DNA from: a virus
Direction: 5' to 3' (one strand)
IMG/VR virus record: IMGVR_UViG_3300017971_000274
Location: 1-64,000 of that record
Length of the DNA stretch: 64,000 nucleotides
Under the pieces are notes generated by a model. It was not told where the DNA came from and did no database searches. It saw nothing but the letters and a program-made list of their open reading frames with translations. How positions within the stretch are numbered: position 1 is the stretch's first letter; every line of letters begins with the position of its first letter. Shown piece by piece: positions 21,889 to 31,786 of this stretch. Position numbers and translations under genes: made by a program.

Positions 21889-24069
21889 GTGGGATACTAC
21901 CGTGGCTGTATCAAAAAGGTGTTCTTCGGCGGGGACTCTCCCTACCACGCCTTCTCCTTTAAGGTCTTGGAGGCCAAGGGCGAGGAGCGTCGTCCCCGTA
22001 ATGTCAAAGTGTCGGGGTACTTCTTCGGTATCGAGAAGTTGATCGAAGGAGCGGTTCTGGAAATTTCAGGGGAATGGGAAATCCACCAGAAGTATGGCTT
22101 GCAATACAAGGCGTCGGGTTGGCAACCTTGGGCCAGAGACGAAAACGAGGTCCGCTTCTTCTTGGGTAATTGTGTCAAGGTGTTCGATAACTGGAAGGTT
22201 CTGAGCAAAACAGTCCAGGTGTTTGGAACCGAAACCTATGATGCCCTGTTGAACGGGCATGATTTGAGCGCGGACGAAGAAGAAGAGGAGGTGTTGAGAC
22301 TGGCGTGTACCCGTTGGCGGCGGATTCGCGGTGAAGCCACGCTGGCCGAGTTCCTTCGCAAACACGGCCTGTCGGCAACGATGGTGGCCCAGATATTCAT
22401 GAAGTTTGGAGAAGACTCGATAGATATCATCCGGGACGATCCGTACCGCTTGATGGAGATCGAGGGTTTCCCCTTCCGGCAAGTTGACACTCTGGCCATG
22501 AAAAGAGGTTTTCAACTTGGCGACCCCAGGCGCATCAAGGGTGGTGTTCTTTGGACTCTTCGAGAACAGACTTACCAGGGACACCTATTCGCGAGGCGTG
22601 GTGATATCGCGGAACTCATGAACGTCGTAGCCGCCTCTAATGGTGTAGCGCCATTCGATGCTACGGATCTCCCCCGCGAAGTTACCAAGGCTATAGAGGA
22701 ACTGGAAAGGGATGAGAAGGTAAAGGTGGACCCTGGTGTGGGTGTCTACTTGCCGGATATGTATCTTTATGAGCGGGAGGGGGCGTCGTTACTCACACAG
22801 TTCTTGTCCCCGTCTGAGTTGGTTATCGATGTCGGAATCTTTCTTCGGAACTATGAGTCCGTCAACAGTATAACGTTATCCGACAGACAGCGAGAAGCCA
22901 TAGAAAGGCTCATAGCAAACAGGGTGTTGGTTGTGACAGGGGCACCGGGGACGGGGAAGACGACGTTGATCCGTGCCTTTGTCCATCTGTTCAGACAGTT
23001 GGGGGTAAGTTACAACCTTATGGCACCCACGGGGATCGCCGCAAAGCGTCTGGCGGCTGTGACGGAAGACAGCGCCTCAACTATCCATCGGGCATTAAAA
23101 TACGACGGCTTCCAGTGGTGGCACAACAGGCACGAACCGTTACGGACTCAAGCTATTATCGTCGATGAATGCTCGATGGTTGACCAAGGTTTGTTTTATC
23201 GTCTCCTGGACGCTTTGGAGTCGGAGACGATGATTGTCCTGGTCGGAGACGACGCACAGCTTCCGTCCGTCGGACCTGGAAATGTGTTGAGAGAACTACT
23301 GTTGTGTGAGGCCGTCTCCCACGTCAGGTTGGAGCACGTGTTCCGACAAGCTGAGACGAGTGACATTGTAAAGGCTGCCCACCGGATCAGAGCCGGAAAG
23401 ACGCCTTTAGACCTTCCGGTCAAGGAACAAACTGAGTTCCAATTCCGGGAGATATCCGAGGAGCGCCAGATTGCGGGGCTTATCGTTAAGATGGCCGCCA
23501 AGCTCAAGGGGCGCGACGCCAATTTTCAGGTGTTGTCTCCTAAGTACGAAGGCGTTGTCGGGGTCAACAATCTGAACAATCTTTTGCGAGACGAGTTAAA
23601 CCCGGACAAAGGTCAGGCGCGGTGGAGCCTCCCCGAGTTTCAAACACGGGTGGGCGACCGGCTCATGGTTATCAAGAACAACTACGAACTCAATGTCTAT
23701 AACGGAGACATTGGCAAGTTAGTGGCTATCAAAAAGGATAGTCTCACCCTTCGAATCCATGGGGTTGGGAACACTCCGGACACGAACGTTGAAGTCCCCA
23801 AGGACGAAGCTAGATTGATGCTCAAGTTGGCGTACGCGGTAACGGTACACCGTTGCCAGGGAGAAGAGTTCGAGACCATAATCTTACCCCTAGTACGGAG
23901 ACAGGGGCGTATGTTGCAAAGAAATCTGTTCTATACGGCAATAACACGGGCCAGGAATAAGGTGTGGTTGTTAGGACAGTCAGACGCTGTGTTAAAGGCT
24001 GTAGCGAACGACAAGGTGGTTCAACGCAACACCATCTTTCGTGATCTGGTGGGGAGTGAAAATGGCTAG
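21889..24069 (+). CDS. recD2: RecD2-like SF1B DNA helicase
   Basis: RecD2 enzymes unwind DNA 5' to 3'. The 726-residue product has an N-terminal OB-like domain, helix-hairpin-helix region ([22 protein letters not shown]), and SF1 motifs. These are [10 protein letters not shown] near residue 352; [10 protein letters not shown] near 425; [15 protein letters not shown]; and [16 protein letters not shown] plus YTAITRA near the end. This follows RecD2 order and length. It starts at GTG 6 nt after a GGTGTA element. It is probably the phage replicative or repair helicase; no DnaB was seen in the window. Confidence 0.88.
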   Translation: MGYYRGCIKKVFFGGDSPYHAFSFKVLEAKGEERRPRNVKVSGYFFGIEKLIEGAVLEISGEWEIHQKYGLQYKASGWQPWARDENEVRFFLGNCVKVFDNWKVLSKTVQVFGTETYDALLNGHDLSADEEEEEVLRLACTRWRRIRGEATLAEFLRKHGLSATMVAQIFMKFGEDSIDIIRDDPYRLMEIEGFPFRQVDTLAMKRGFQLGDPRRIKGGVLWTLREQTYQGHLFARRGDIAELMNVVAASNGVAPFDATDLPREVTKAIEELERDEKVKVDPGVGVYLPDMYLYEREGASLLTQFLSPSELVIDVGIFLRNYESVNSITLSDRQREAIERLIANRVLVVTGAPGTGKTTLIRAFVHLFRQLGVSYNLMAPTGIAAKRLAAVTEDSASTIHRALKYDGFQWWHNRHEPLRTQAIIVDECSMVDQGLFYRLLDALESETMIVLVGDDAQLPSVGPGNVLRELLLCEAVSHVRLEHVFRQAETSDIVKAAHRIRAGKTPLDLPVKEQTEFQFREISEERQIAGLIVKMAAKLKGRDANFQVLSPKYEGVVGVNNLNNLLRDELNPDKGQARWSLPEFQTRVGDRLMVIKNNYELNVYNGDIGKLVAIKKDSLTLRIHGVGNTPDTNVEVPKDEARLMLKLAYAVTVHRCQGEEFETIILPLVRRQGRMLQRNLFYTAITRARNKVWLLGQSDAVLKAVANDKVVQRNTIFRDLVGSENG

Positions 24070-24790
24070 GGAAATTTATGTAAGCGTTGACGTGGAGTCA
24101 GATGGGCCTATTCCGGGTCCTAACTCTATGTTGAGCTTGGGAGCCGCTGCATACCAGTTGGATGAAACTCTGGTGGACACCTTTTCAGCCAACTTGAAGA
24201 CCTTGGAGGGGGCGTCCGGGAACCCTGAAACGATGGCTTGGTGGGAAACACAACCCGAAGCCTGGAAGGCGTGTAGAAGCAACCCAGTAGCCCCTCAATC
24301 GGTCATGCTACGTTTTACCGAGTGGTTAAATCGTTTGCCTGGAAAACCTGTTTGTGTTTGTTACCCGGCGGGGTACGATTTCACTTTCGTGTATTGGTAC
24401 CTGATCAAATTTACGGGGAAAAGCCCTTTTGGTTTTCAGGCTCTCGATATCAAGACCCTGGCCATGGCCGTTCTTCGGAAACCCTTTCGAGAGACGAGCA
24501 AAAGAAATATGCCGAAAGAGTGGTTCGAGGGTTTACCAAAACATACCCACAAAGCCGTGGACGACGCGATCGAACAAGGAGCCTTATTCTGCCGGATAAT
24601 GGAGGTTTGTGCCCCCGTCGCCAAGGAGCTAATCGCGGTGGGGGGTGAGAAGAGCAGACGCGACAAACAAGTCGAGACCGCGACCCGGCTACAGCTTATC
24701 CAGGCGGTGAAAGAGTGGCGCGACGCCGATATGTCCGTGGATCAACTTCTTTTTCGTTTGCAAACAACGCCCATAAAAGCACCAGTGTGA
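24062..24790 (+). CDS. DEDDh 3'-5' exonuclease
   Basis: The 242-residue product has VDVESDGP (Asp/Glu motif I), a middle motif with Asp in YPAGYDFTF, and [12 protein letters not shown] (His-x4-Asp motif III). These are the metal ligands of DnaQ/RNase T-like exonucleases. ATG 24062 overlaps the helicase stop and has GGGGAG upstream. It could act as a proofreading exonuclease for a polymerase outside the window or in RNA/DNA trimming. The C-terminus adds a helical tail. Confidence 0.82.
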   Translation: MAREIYVSVDVESDGPIPGPNSMLSLGAAAYQLDETLVDTFSANLKTLEGASGNPETMAWWETQPEAWKACRSNPVAPQSVMLRFTEWLNRLPGKPVCVCYPAGYDFTFVYWYLIKFTGKSPFGFQALDIKTLAMAVLRKPFRETSKRNMPKEWFEGLPKHTHKAVDDAIEQGALFCRIMEVCAPVAKELIAVGGEKSRRDKQVETATRLQLIQAVKEWRDADMSVDQLLFRLQTTPIKAPV

Positions 24791-24799
24791 GTCATCGGT

Positions 24800-24809
24800 G
24801 GTGTAGATG
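24800..24809 (+). promoter_or_regulatory. GGTGTAGATG leaderless element
   Basis: The element ends 5 nt before the ATG at 24815; the spacer is GGGGG. The G-run could weakly mimic a Shine-Dalgarno sequence but is too close to the start. Confidence 0.48.
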
Positions 24810-24814
24810 GGGGG

Positions 24815-25642
24815 ATGCTCACCGAGGATCGTGTAGACGCCATCTTCAAGGAGATGGATTCCTATATCTTGGAGTTGGAAAGCGACCCGGCATCTCTGGG
24901 TCCCCAGTATTTTCAAAACGTCATAGCCACGTGCCGGAATTACCTGAACGCGGTTGGTTTGGTAATTTCTGAATTGAACCGGGAGAAGCTAGAGGTCAGT
25001 AGCGAGCTTCGGAAGTTAGAAGCAGCCTACGCTCTAGAGCACGACAATCTGTTGGCTAATAACGAGCGCGTTCGGTTTCTTGCCAGCGTGGAAGACCGTA
25101 AGGCCACTGTCGGTTTCATGCTCCGTGAGGAACAACAAGAAATCAACAAACTGAAGGACCGGATGCACCAGTTGGACGCGGTCTACAAGGTGGTGAATTA
25201 CCGCAACAAAGAGTTACACGCGACGATGACCGCCATCAAGGACCAGCGTCGGTTGATCCAGATCGAAATCGATTCCGGGTCTTTTTACGGGGACGAGCGG
25301 ACGGGTCGAACAAAGGCGAAAGGGATTCGATCGCCTTCTGGCGGGATGGCCCTGGATGATTTGAACGAAGAGGAACTGGCGAACATGTTGGACGAGCCTG
25401 ACGAGGAGGCCGATGAAGGGGAAGAAGAGTCGGGCGAGCCAGAGCCGGATGTAAAAGAGTCAGAAAAAGAACCCGAGAGCGAGGAGACTTCGGAGGTAAC
25501 AGAAGAAGATGTCGCCCAATTTCTCGACTCCCCCGCAGAAGGGGAACCACAACCCGTAGTGGAAGAGAAGTCGTCTGACACTACGGGTAACGGCGATGCC
25601 GAAAAAGTGGAAGACGTTTTGTCTCTTTTGGAGGAACTGTGA
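24815..25642 (+). CDS. Coiled-coil protein, possible recombination mediator
   Basis: The 275-residue product is helical/coiled-coil over residues 1-150 (with YKVVNYRNKELHA near 128) and ends in a very acidic tail (about 185-275). Placed just before the probable ssDNA-binding protein and RecA genes, it could play the UvsY-like mediator role. The helical segment is compatible with that, but no diagnostic motif was confirmed. It is expressed from a GGTGTA promoter without a Shine-Dalgarno sequence. Confidence 0.6.
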   Translation: MLTEDRVDAIFKEMDSYILELESDPASLGPQYFQNVIATCRNYLNAVGLVISELNREKLEVSSELRKLEAAYALEHDNLLANNERVRFLASVEDRKATVGFMLREEQQEINKLKDRMHQLDAVYKVVNYRNKELHATMTAIKDQRRLIQIEIDSGSFYGDERTGRTKAKGIRSPSGGMALDDLNEEELANMLDEPDEEADEGEEESGEPEPDVKESEKEPESEETSEVTEEDVAQFLDSPAEGEPQPVVEEKSSDTTGNGDAEKVEDVLSLLEEL

Positions 25643-25658
25643 ATTGTTTTGTATCCCT

Positions 25659-25744
25659 GGTGTAGAGGCTCCTGACAGGCTTGGAAACCCTATACCATTA
25701 GGCTCATATAGATACCTCTGGAGATGGTCCTCAAGTCTGTCAGC
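25659..25744 (+). promoter_or_regulatory. Promoter element and structured 5' leader of the SSB-like gene
   Basis: GGTGTAGAG (25659-25667) is followed not by a gene but by about 150 nt of leader. GACAGGCTTG (25674-25683) pairs over 10 bp, one of them G-T, with CAAGTCTGTC (25732-25741). GCT (25668-25670) pairs with AGC (25742-25744) across a 3-nt bulge. The enclosed 48 nt can form smaller hairpins. A structured leader before an ssDNA-binding protein gene suggests autogenous translational control, as known for T4 gp32. The function is inferred. Confidence 0.45.
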
Positions 25745-25816
25745 TAACGAAACTGTCGTTTCTAACCTCCTACTTGATAATTTGTGGTTGGAGCGACCCT
25801 AAAAAAGAGGAAAGCC

Positions 25817-26707
25817 ATGTCAGACGATATATTTGATATTGATGGGTATTCGTACGAGGACGATGTTGCTCTCGACGCTGACGAGAGAGACGTTGCGGGG
25901 ACCAAACAAGAGTGGTTGAAAATGACCTCCAAGGGTCAGACCATTCGATGTGCTTTTGTCTACTTCTACACTTACGAGTCGAACGCCATTCGCGCTGCCA
26001 TCAAGGCGGCTCGTAAGGAGGAGGGCGACAAGAAGCCGACTCGTGAAGAGATAGTGGCTGTGGGTAAGAAGGCGGTAGAAGCCCGCGCCAAGGAACTGAG
26101 CAAGAGTGTGGACGAGCTATCTCCGACTGAGTTGTTGGATGTCTCCGTCTCGCACTTCAAGGTCATGAAGGCCCACTACCAAGAGGGTCTTGGGTACGTA
26201 CTTTCTCGTCTGGGTAAGGATGGCCCGGAAGACGACGCCATCTGGAAGCGGCTGCCGGAACCCAAGACGTATTTCACCACCCTTCTGTTGATCTACCCGA
26301 CGACGGACGAGGGCCAACTCAACAAGGAGGCTCTTGGAAAGCAGATCAAGGACGGGAAGCTGAAGCTCATCCCGTGGCGTTTCAGCACTCGCGTCTATGA
26401 CGATATCTGGAAGCTCAACGACGGTCTCCGGGAGAACAACCTTTCCCTGGCTTCCCAGGACATCAGGCTGGAGTGTAAGGTTGTGGAGTTCCAGAACATC
26501 TCGCCGTCCGCTGCCGGACCGGCCATTTGGCAGAAGAACGATACGTTCAAGAACGCCGTGTTGGCCCAGGCGCTTCCCATGTACGAGAAGTTGATCCCGT
26601 TCCGTGAGATGACCACGGATCAGCTTCGGACCAAGCTGGGGCTTGGCGGCTCCGCTACCGAAGACATTTCGTCGGATAGCTTCCAGGACATGCTCGACCA
26701 AGTGTGA
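25817..26707 (+). CDS. Probable single-stranded DNA-binding protein
   Basis: The 296-residue product begins acidic, has a central mixed domain with many aromatic and basic residues, and ends in an acidic tail (DISSDSFQDMLDQV). An acidic C-terminal tip is typical of phage ssDNA-binding proteins that recruit partners. It sits between a coiled-coil protein and resolvase/RecA genes, where gp32-like proteins are expected. AAGAGGAAAG gives a strong Shine-Dalgarno sequence. No clear OB motif or zinc site is visible, so the call relies on context and tail. Confidence 0.55.
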   Translation: MSDDIFDIDGYSYEDDVALDADERDVAGTKQEWLKMTSKGQTIRCAFVYFYTYESNAIRAAIKAARKEEGDKKPTREEIVAVGKKAVEARAKELSKSVDELSPTELLDVSVSHFKVMKAHYQEGLGYVLSRLGKDGPEDDAIWKRLPEPKTYFTTLLLIYPTTDEGQLNKEALGKQIKDGKLKLIPWRFSTRVYDDIWKLNDGLRENNLSLASQDIRLECKVVEFQNISPSAAGPAIWQKNDTFKNAVLAQALPMYEKLIPFREMTTDQLRTKLGLGGSATEDISSDSFQDMLDQV

Positions 26708-26736
26708 TCGGGGGCGGGTTTTCCCGTCATTTGCTC

Positions 26737-27381
26737 ATGATCACGTTAGGTCTTGATCCGTCCCTTACCGGCTTCGGCTGGTGTATCCACAACTCTGTGG
26801 TTGTGGGTAAGGATCGTGTTTTCGCGAAAGGCCGTTGGTCCACGTCACCGAAGACCATTTGGGTAGAACGTTACGTGACCTTGCGCCGGGAGCTACAGGA
26901 CTTGTTGGACCAGTATCTGTTAATCGAGAACGTGGGCGTGGAGTCCCCTCCCTTCGGAGAATTGTGGAGTGAGGGGCTTTACGCCCTGTTCCTGGTGGTC
27001 AACGAGGCTATCTGGAGTCGGCGCAAGGACGTGGTGTACTTCGATCCCGGTACTCTCAAGATGCTGGCGAAAGAAGACCCCAAGATACGAAAAGGAAAGA
27101 TGTTCAAGTCCGATATGGTCGAAGCTGCCAGAGCGGATACGGGGATCACAAGGTGGAACTCTGACGTGGCGGACGCCTACCATGTCGCCCGGTTCGCCGC
27201 CAGATTTTGGAAATTGTTGCGGGGTGAGATTGGTGTAGACGACTTAACTCCGTCCGAGTATCAGGCTTTTGCCAAGATCCACACGTTCAAACGTGGCAAG
27301 CGTAAGGGGCAAACCATCATGAAGGGCGCAATGTTTAAAGAGAACCAGAGGTACTTTAGGTTCTCGCTACTTCCAAAGTGA
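26737..27381 (+). CDS. ruvC: RuvC-like Holliday-junction resolvase
   Basis: The 214-residue product has the RNase H-fold resolvase signature GLDPSLTG at residues 5-12 (first Asp). VESPPFG near 80 supplies the second acidic residue. SDVADAYHVA near 142 carries the last acidic residues. Such nucleases cut branched DNA during recombination and before packaging. The extra basic C-terminal segment (HTFKRGKRKGQ) may bind DNA. It precedes RecA by 6 nt. Confidence 0.85.
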   Translation: MITLGLDPSLTGFGWCIHNSVVVGKDRVFAKGRWSTSPKTIWVERYVTLRRELQDLLDQYLLIENVGVESPPFGELWSEGLYALFLVVNEAIWSRRKDVVYFDPGTLKMLAKEDPKIRKGKMFKSDMVEAARADTGITRWNSDVADAYHVARFAARFWKLLRGEIGVDDLTPSEYQAFAKIHTFKRGKRKGQTIMKGAMFKENQRYFRFSLLPK

Positions 27382-27387
27382 GGAATT

Positions 27388-28683
27388 ATGGCAAAGAAAG
27401 CCAGTAAGAAAAAGCTTGTTAATCCGACGGCGGAGGCGGTAGCCAAAGCCAGAAGGACCATCCTCAAGGCGACTAAGCAGAAGCCGTTGTCACCTACCGA
27501 TGAGCCGTTACCCTATGTGTCTACGGGTTCTTTCCCTGTGGATATGTTGATCGGAGGCACTCCGACCAAGGATGGGAAGGGCCTGATTTGTCCTGGTTTC
27601 CCCCGGCGTCGGATCACGGAGTTATATGGTCCTGAGTCCAGCGGCAAAACCACACTCCTTATCCATAGTATGATCGAGGCGCAAAAGGCTGGTGGTTCGG
27701 CCATGTTCATCGATTTCGAGCACTCTCTGGACCACAGCTACGCCAAAGCCTTGGGTCTGGACTACGACGAGGACAAGTTGTTGGTCTACCAGCCGGACTC
27801 CATGGAAGAGGGCTTCAAAATGATGTTCGTGGGCATCGTGGCGGGCATGGATGTCGTCGGGGTGGACTCTGTGGCTTCGATGGTCCCCAAGGACGAGATT
27901 GTGAAGGGCTTCGACGATGCAGCTAAAATCGGCGCTGTCGCGGCCAAGTTCTCCAACGCTCTGCCGAAGTTTGTCATGTGGCTGCGGAAGTACCCCCGTT
28001 TGCCTGACGATAAGGACACACCAAACCCTGATCATCCAGGCACAGCCCTGATCCTTGTCAACCAGACCCGTGCGTTGATTCAGACGAGTGGGGGTTGGGG
28101 CGGTGGCGGTGACTCTGAGAACACAAGCGGAGGCAAGGCTATCAAGTTCTTCGCGTATCTGCGTTTGCGTACGGCCCGTATCAAGTCCGAATTCGTCGAG
28201 CGTAAGGATCAGCTTAGTGGTAAGAAGCGGCGGTTCCCTTACGGTAACGTCACGGATGTCAAAGTGGTCAAGTCCAAGCTCGACGCGAAACAGGGACACT
28301 CGACCCAGATGTTCATTCGGTTCGGCGTCGGCATCGACGATTACCTTTCGATCATTGAGACAGGGGTCGTCCAGAAGCTGATTAAACGGCAAGGAGCTTA
28401 TTACACTCTGGGAGAACAGAGGTTCCAGGGTAAGGAGAAGTTCCGCCAGTTCCTGATCGACAACCCCAAGGTTTTCACGGCGCTAAGGGATAAGTTGGCT
28501 CAGGCCGTTAACGCTTCGGGCGTGGATGCTGGGTCCGACCTCGACGAAGAAGACGAACTGATGGAAGGGTTCGACTTGGAGAGCGATAGCGTGGACGATG
28601 AAATCGTCGCAGAGGTTCAAGAAGCTATCTCCGAGACCGAGACCGAAATAGAGATAGAGAGCGCCGAAGACAGCGGTGCTTAA
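27388..28683 (+). CDS. recA: RecA/UvsX recombinase
   Basis: The enzyme forms filaments on ssDNA and catalyses strand exchange. The 431-residue product has Walker A GPESSGKTT near residue 81, MFIDFEHSLD, Walker B VVGVDSVASM, and ALILVNQTRAL followed by a Gly-rich L2-type loop (GGWGGGGDSENTSGGKAIKF). The N-terminus is basic and the C-terminus very acidic. Length exceeds bacterial RecA (about 350) because of both tails. GAGGAATT precedes the ATG; its stop overlaps the next start (TAATG). Confidence 0.92.
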   Translation: MAKKASKKKLVNPTAEAVAKARRTILKATKQKPLSPTDEPLPYVSTGSFPVDMLIGGTPTKDGKGLICPGFPRRRITELYGPESSGKTTLLIHSMIEAQKAGGSAMFIDFEHSLDHSYAKALGLDYDEDKLLVYQPDSMEEGFKMMFVGIVAGMDVVGVDSVASMVPKDEIVKGFDDAAKIGAVAAKFSNALPKFVMWLRKYPRLPDDKDTPNPDHPGTALILVNQTRALIQTSGGWGGGGDSENTSGGKAIKFFAYLRLRTARIKSEFVERKDQLSGKKRRFPYGNVTDVKVVKSKLDAKQGHSTQMFIRFGVGIDDYLSIIETGVVQKLIKRQGAYYTLGEQRFQGKEKFRQFLIDNPKVFTALRDKLAQAVNASGVDAGSDLDEEDELMEGFDLESDSVDDEIVAEVQEAISETETEIEIESAEDSGA

Positions 28684-29888
28684 TGGTTCGGATAGAGATC
28701 AGGAATTTCCAGTCTGTGGCCCATGAAGTCGTCGAGGTGGACGGCTTCTCGGCCTTGGCTGGGAGAAGTAACATCGGCAAGAGTGCTATCGTCAGGGCCG
28801 TCAAGGCGGCTTTGACCGGCTCTCCGGTAGACAACTATGTGAGGCACTCTCCCAACTGTCTCCGATTGCTACGGGGTGCCAAGACCTGTAAATGCTCTTG
28901 TTTGGTCCACATCGAGACTGAGGGCCTGGACCTCCTGTGGGAAAAGGGCGACGCGGTTAACCGATATGAGTACAACGGGACGGAACACACCGTCGTAGGG
29001 AGGGGGACTCCCGATTTCCTCCTGGAAGACTTCGGCCCGGTCAAGCTGGGCGACGAGAAGGAAATCTTGCAGGTGTCAGATCAGTTCAAGCCCATCTTCA
29101 TCTTGAACAAACCGGGCACTGTGGCCGCTGATATTTTGTCGGATGTGGCGAAGTTGGATCAAATCAACTCTGCCATCCGGCTGGCGGACAAGGATCGGAG
29201 GGAGGCCAAAGCGACCCGTAAGGTCCGAGAGAAGGACGTTCTGGATCTGCGGATGACCCTGGCTGGTTATGACGGGTTGGACGGGGTCGTCGAGCGCGTG
29301 GTGGAACTCGAAGAGCTTGACCGGAAGGCCGAAAGCGTTCGTGTTAAATCCGAGAAATTAGAGCGGTTCCTGTTTTCTGTGCTCAGTGTGGGCCAGCAAA
29401 TCCGGGACCTCAAGGACGTAAATTTGGTCAAGATTCCAAGCATCGACTCCCTAACAAACGGGGGAGAAGCCTTCTTCGCCTTGGAGGAGTTCGTAGAGGA
29501 TCATGAAAACAGGGCGGCGGCGGTCCTCGCTTTGGAGGGGGTGGATGTTATCGAGCTTCCGAGCTTCCAAGTCCTGTCATCAGATGCCGCGCACGACAAA
29601 CTCGTTGAGTGGGCCTCCAAGGTCGAACTGTTGCGAGAGTTCTTCGGCAAGTTCCAGCCTGTTGAACTTATTGTGGTCCCGGACATCGAGCCGCTGAAAG
29701 AGAACAAGGAGTCTTACCTTCGTCTCGATTCGTGGGCGACTCGTGTGTACGAAGTGTCTCGGGCACTGCTCCAGGTGAAAAAGGAATTGAAAGACGCTAT
29801 CCAAGAGAAGCGCCAGTTGGAAGCAGAGTTGGGTATATGTCCCTTTTGTGAACGGCCTTTTGATTCGGGGCATGAATGTCAAGAGTAG
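28683..29888 (+). CDS. Rad50/SbcC N-terminal half (Walker A, coiled coil, zinc hook)
   Basis: Rad50/SbcC pairs with Mre11/SbcD to process DNA ends. This 401-residue protein has the N-terminal ATPase lobe with GRSNIGKSA at residues 28-36 and a long helical region. It ends at a zinc-hook sequence CPFCERPF plus a final Cys near 385-400. The second coiled-coil strand, signature motif and Walker B are absent. They occur in a separate gene at 33284-33961, so the protein is split at the hook. The overlap with the Mre11-like gene is 13 nt. Confidence 0.82.
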   Translation: MVRIEIRNFQSVAHEVVEVDGFSALAGRSNIGKSAIVRAVKAALTGSPVDNYVRHSPNCLRLLRGAKTCKCSCLVHIETEGLDLLWEKGDAVNRYEYNGTEHTVVGRGTPDFLLEDFGPVKLGDEKEILQVSDQFKPIFILNKPGTVAADILSDVAKLDQINSAIRLADKDRREAKATRKVREKDVLDLRMTLAGYDGLDGVVERVVELEELDRKAESVRVKSEKLERFLFSVLSVGQQIRDLKDVNLVKIPSIDSLTNGGEAFFALEEFVEDHENRAAAVLALEGVDVIELPSFQVLSSDAAHDKLVEWASKVELLREFFGKFQPVELIVVPDIEPLKENKESYLRLDSWATRVYEVSRALLQVKKELKDAIQEKRQLEAELGICPFCERPFDSGHECQE

Positions 29889-30853
29889 CTTTCATTTTTC
29901 GCACGGATGTGCATCTGACGGATAAGACGCCCGCGTCGTGGAAGGGCGACTATCCGGCAGAGATTTGGTCCAACCTGGAACAGATAGGAGCGCTGGCCAA
30001 CGAACACAAGGTTGACGCCGTTCTGGACGGCGGGGACTACTTCCATATAAAGACGCCGAGTAAGAACCCTCATGCTTTGAATATCCGGACGGGCTTGATC
30101 CATGGCCAGTACGGCTGCCCTGTTTATTGTGTGGAAGGCAACCACGACATCACATATAACAATCTCGACAGCATTGAGAAACAACCTCTTGGGGTCCTGT
30201 ATGTCTTCAACGCTTTCCGGAGACTGCGGGAAGAGGTGTTTCAAGACGAAGGGTTTCAGGTCAGAGTCGTCGGAGTTCCTTACAGCCTGAAGCGAACGGT
30301 AGATGAGCTTCGTGCTGTCCAGAAACAACCGGGGGACGATTTTCTAGTAGCGGTGGTTCACGCCTTGGCGGGGGAGGCCCCGCCTCCTAATGTAGAAGGG
30401 TTCTTCAAGGAACCGGTGTTCAAGTACGCAGATCTTATAACACCCGACGGGCCAGATGTTTGGGCGTTTGGGCACTGGCACCAAGATCAGGGCGTCTCTC
30501 ACATAGGCGGCAAGCATTTCGTGAACCAGGGGGCTGTTTCACGAGGCGCTCTCATACACGAGAACATCAAACGGACGCCTCAAGTGGCGTTGTTGGAGTT
30601 CAAACCAGAGGGGATCAACATCGAGACGTTCCCGTTGGATGTGTTACCGCCTGAGGAGGTGTTCGATTTCGAGAAGAAAGAGCGGATGGAAGGTGAAAGC
30701 CGTAGCATCGAGGGTTTCATCGAACGGTTGCAAGAGGACGCATCGTTCGACCCAACTGCGACTATCGAGGACAATGTGAAGTCTCTTGATTTCGCCGCCG
30801 AAGTCAGGGAGATGGCCCTGGTCTACCTGAAACGCGCTCGCGGAGAGGACTAA
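29876..30853 (+). CDS. sbcD: Mre11/SbcD-like nuclease
   Basis: The 325-residue product is a calcineurin-like phosphoesterase with TDVHLT (Asp-x-His), GGDYFH, GNHD, VVHALAG and GHWHQD, the metal-binding motifs of Mre11 in order. A C-terminal helical segment (about 215-325) may bind the Rad50 coiled coil. It is the nuclease partner of the split Rad50 encoded on both sides. Translation is coupled to the upstream gene by overlap. Confidence 0.88.
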   Translation: MSRVAFIFRTDVHLTDKTPASWKGDYPAEIWSNLEQIGALANEHKVDAVLDGGDYFHIKTPSKNPHALNIRTGLIHGQYGCPVYCVEGNHDITYNNLDSIEKQPLGVLYVFNAFRRLREEVFQDEGFQVRVVGVPYSLKRTVDELRAVQKQPGDDFLVAVVHALAGEAPPPNVEGFFKEPVFKYADLITPDGPDVWAFGHWHQDQGVSHIGGKHFVNQGAVSRGALIHENIKRTPQVALLEFKPEGINIETFPLDVLPPEEVFDFEKKERMEGESRSIEGFIERLQEDASFDPTATIEDNVKSLDFAAEVREMALVYLKRARGED

Positions 30854-31753
30854 GTGTATTTATCTTACTCCGGTTTCTCTGTCTTTAGACAGTGCGCAAG
30901 AGCCTACTACTACCGGTATATCGGTAAACCGAAACTCCCGGAGCCGGGTAATCGTGTACACATGCTCTATGGGGACGTGGTCGGAAAGCTCTTCGAAAAG
31001 TATTACGAGGATAGGATCTGGACTAAGCGCAACGCCGCACTCCATATGTTGGATCTTGTGCGGCCTGTGTTGAACAAGGTTGTCGTCCAGGAGATTCGGA
31101 GGGGCGGTGTCTTCGATTGGAACGAACCGGGTCTGAAACCGGGTTCGAGGTCGATAGAGGAGGTAGAACAAGAGGTCAGAGAGACCATTCCTAGAGGGAT
31201 TCGGGGCATCAAAGCACACCGGCTCATGGGGGTAGAGGCACACGCCGAGGTTGTTCTAAATACTTCTGTCCGAGGGCACACCCTTGCTGGTCGGGCTGAC
31301 TTCATAATTCGTCGCATCAAACCTCATAACGATTTGGTCCTCCTGGATGGGAAGGGGTCCCGCTGGCGGGATAGGTACACAGACGAGCGCCAATTGCGGT
31401 GGTACGCCATGTTGTACCAGATGAAGAAGGGTGTGGTCCCCGACCGGCTGGCGTTCCTTTACTGGCGTTTCGAGCCAAAGGAGTGCCTGGATTGGGTTGA
31501 CGCGACCCAGAAGCAATTGGACGACCTTAAAAACGCGGCGCTGGAAGCCATCGGCAAGATTGAGGGGGCGAAACGGAAGCTCCGGGGAAGTGAGCCGGGC
31601 GTGTGTTTTCTGGCTTCGCCGGGTTCCAATTGCCGTCTTTGTGATTTCCAGGCCGTCTGTCCGGAGGGCACAAGAGTGTTGTCCGATAATACTAAAACCC
31701 AGATTCTGGAAGACCGGAATCGTGGTGTAGAGGAGGGGGAGGTCAGTTTCTGA
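30854..31753 (+). CDS. Cas4/RecB-like PD-(D/E)XK nuclease with Fe-S cysteines
   Basis: The 299-residue product starts at GTG directly after the Mre11-like stop. It has FRQCARAYYYRYI (first Cys) near residue 11, the nuclease core with AGRADFI and LLDGKGSRW, then QLRWYAMLY. A C-terminal cluster C, then CRLCDFQAVCP completes four cysteines of a 4Fe-4S site as in Cas4 and AddB. It probably resects DNA ends in the same pathway as RecA and Mre11/Rad50. There are no CRISPR genes nearby. Confidence 0.82.
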   Translation: MYLSYSGFSVFRQCARAYYYRYIGKPKLPEPGNRVHMLYGDVVGKLFEKYYEDRIWTKRNAALHMLDLVRPVLNKVVVQEIRRGGVFDWNEPGLKPGSRSIEEVEQEVRETIPRGIRGIKAHRLMGVEAHAEVVLNTSVRGHTLAGRADFIIRRIKPHNDLVLLDGKGSRWRDRYTDERQLRWYAMLYQMKKGVVPDRLAFLYWRFEPKECLDWVDATQKQLDDLKNAALEAIGKIEGAKRKLRGSEPGVCFLASPGSNCRLCDFQAVCPEGTRVLSDNTKTQILEDRNRGVEEGEVSF

Positions 31754-31786
31754 CCCCCTTGGGATAAACCACGAGGTGCGACATCT

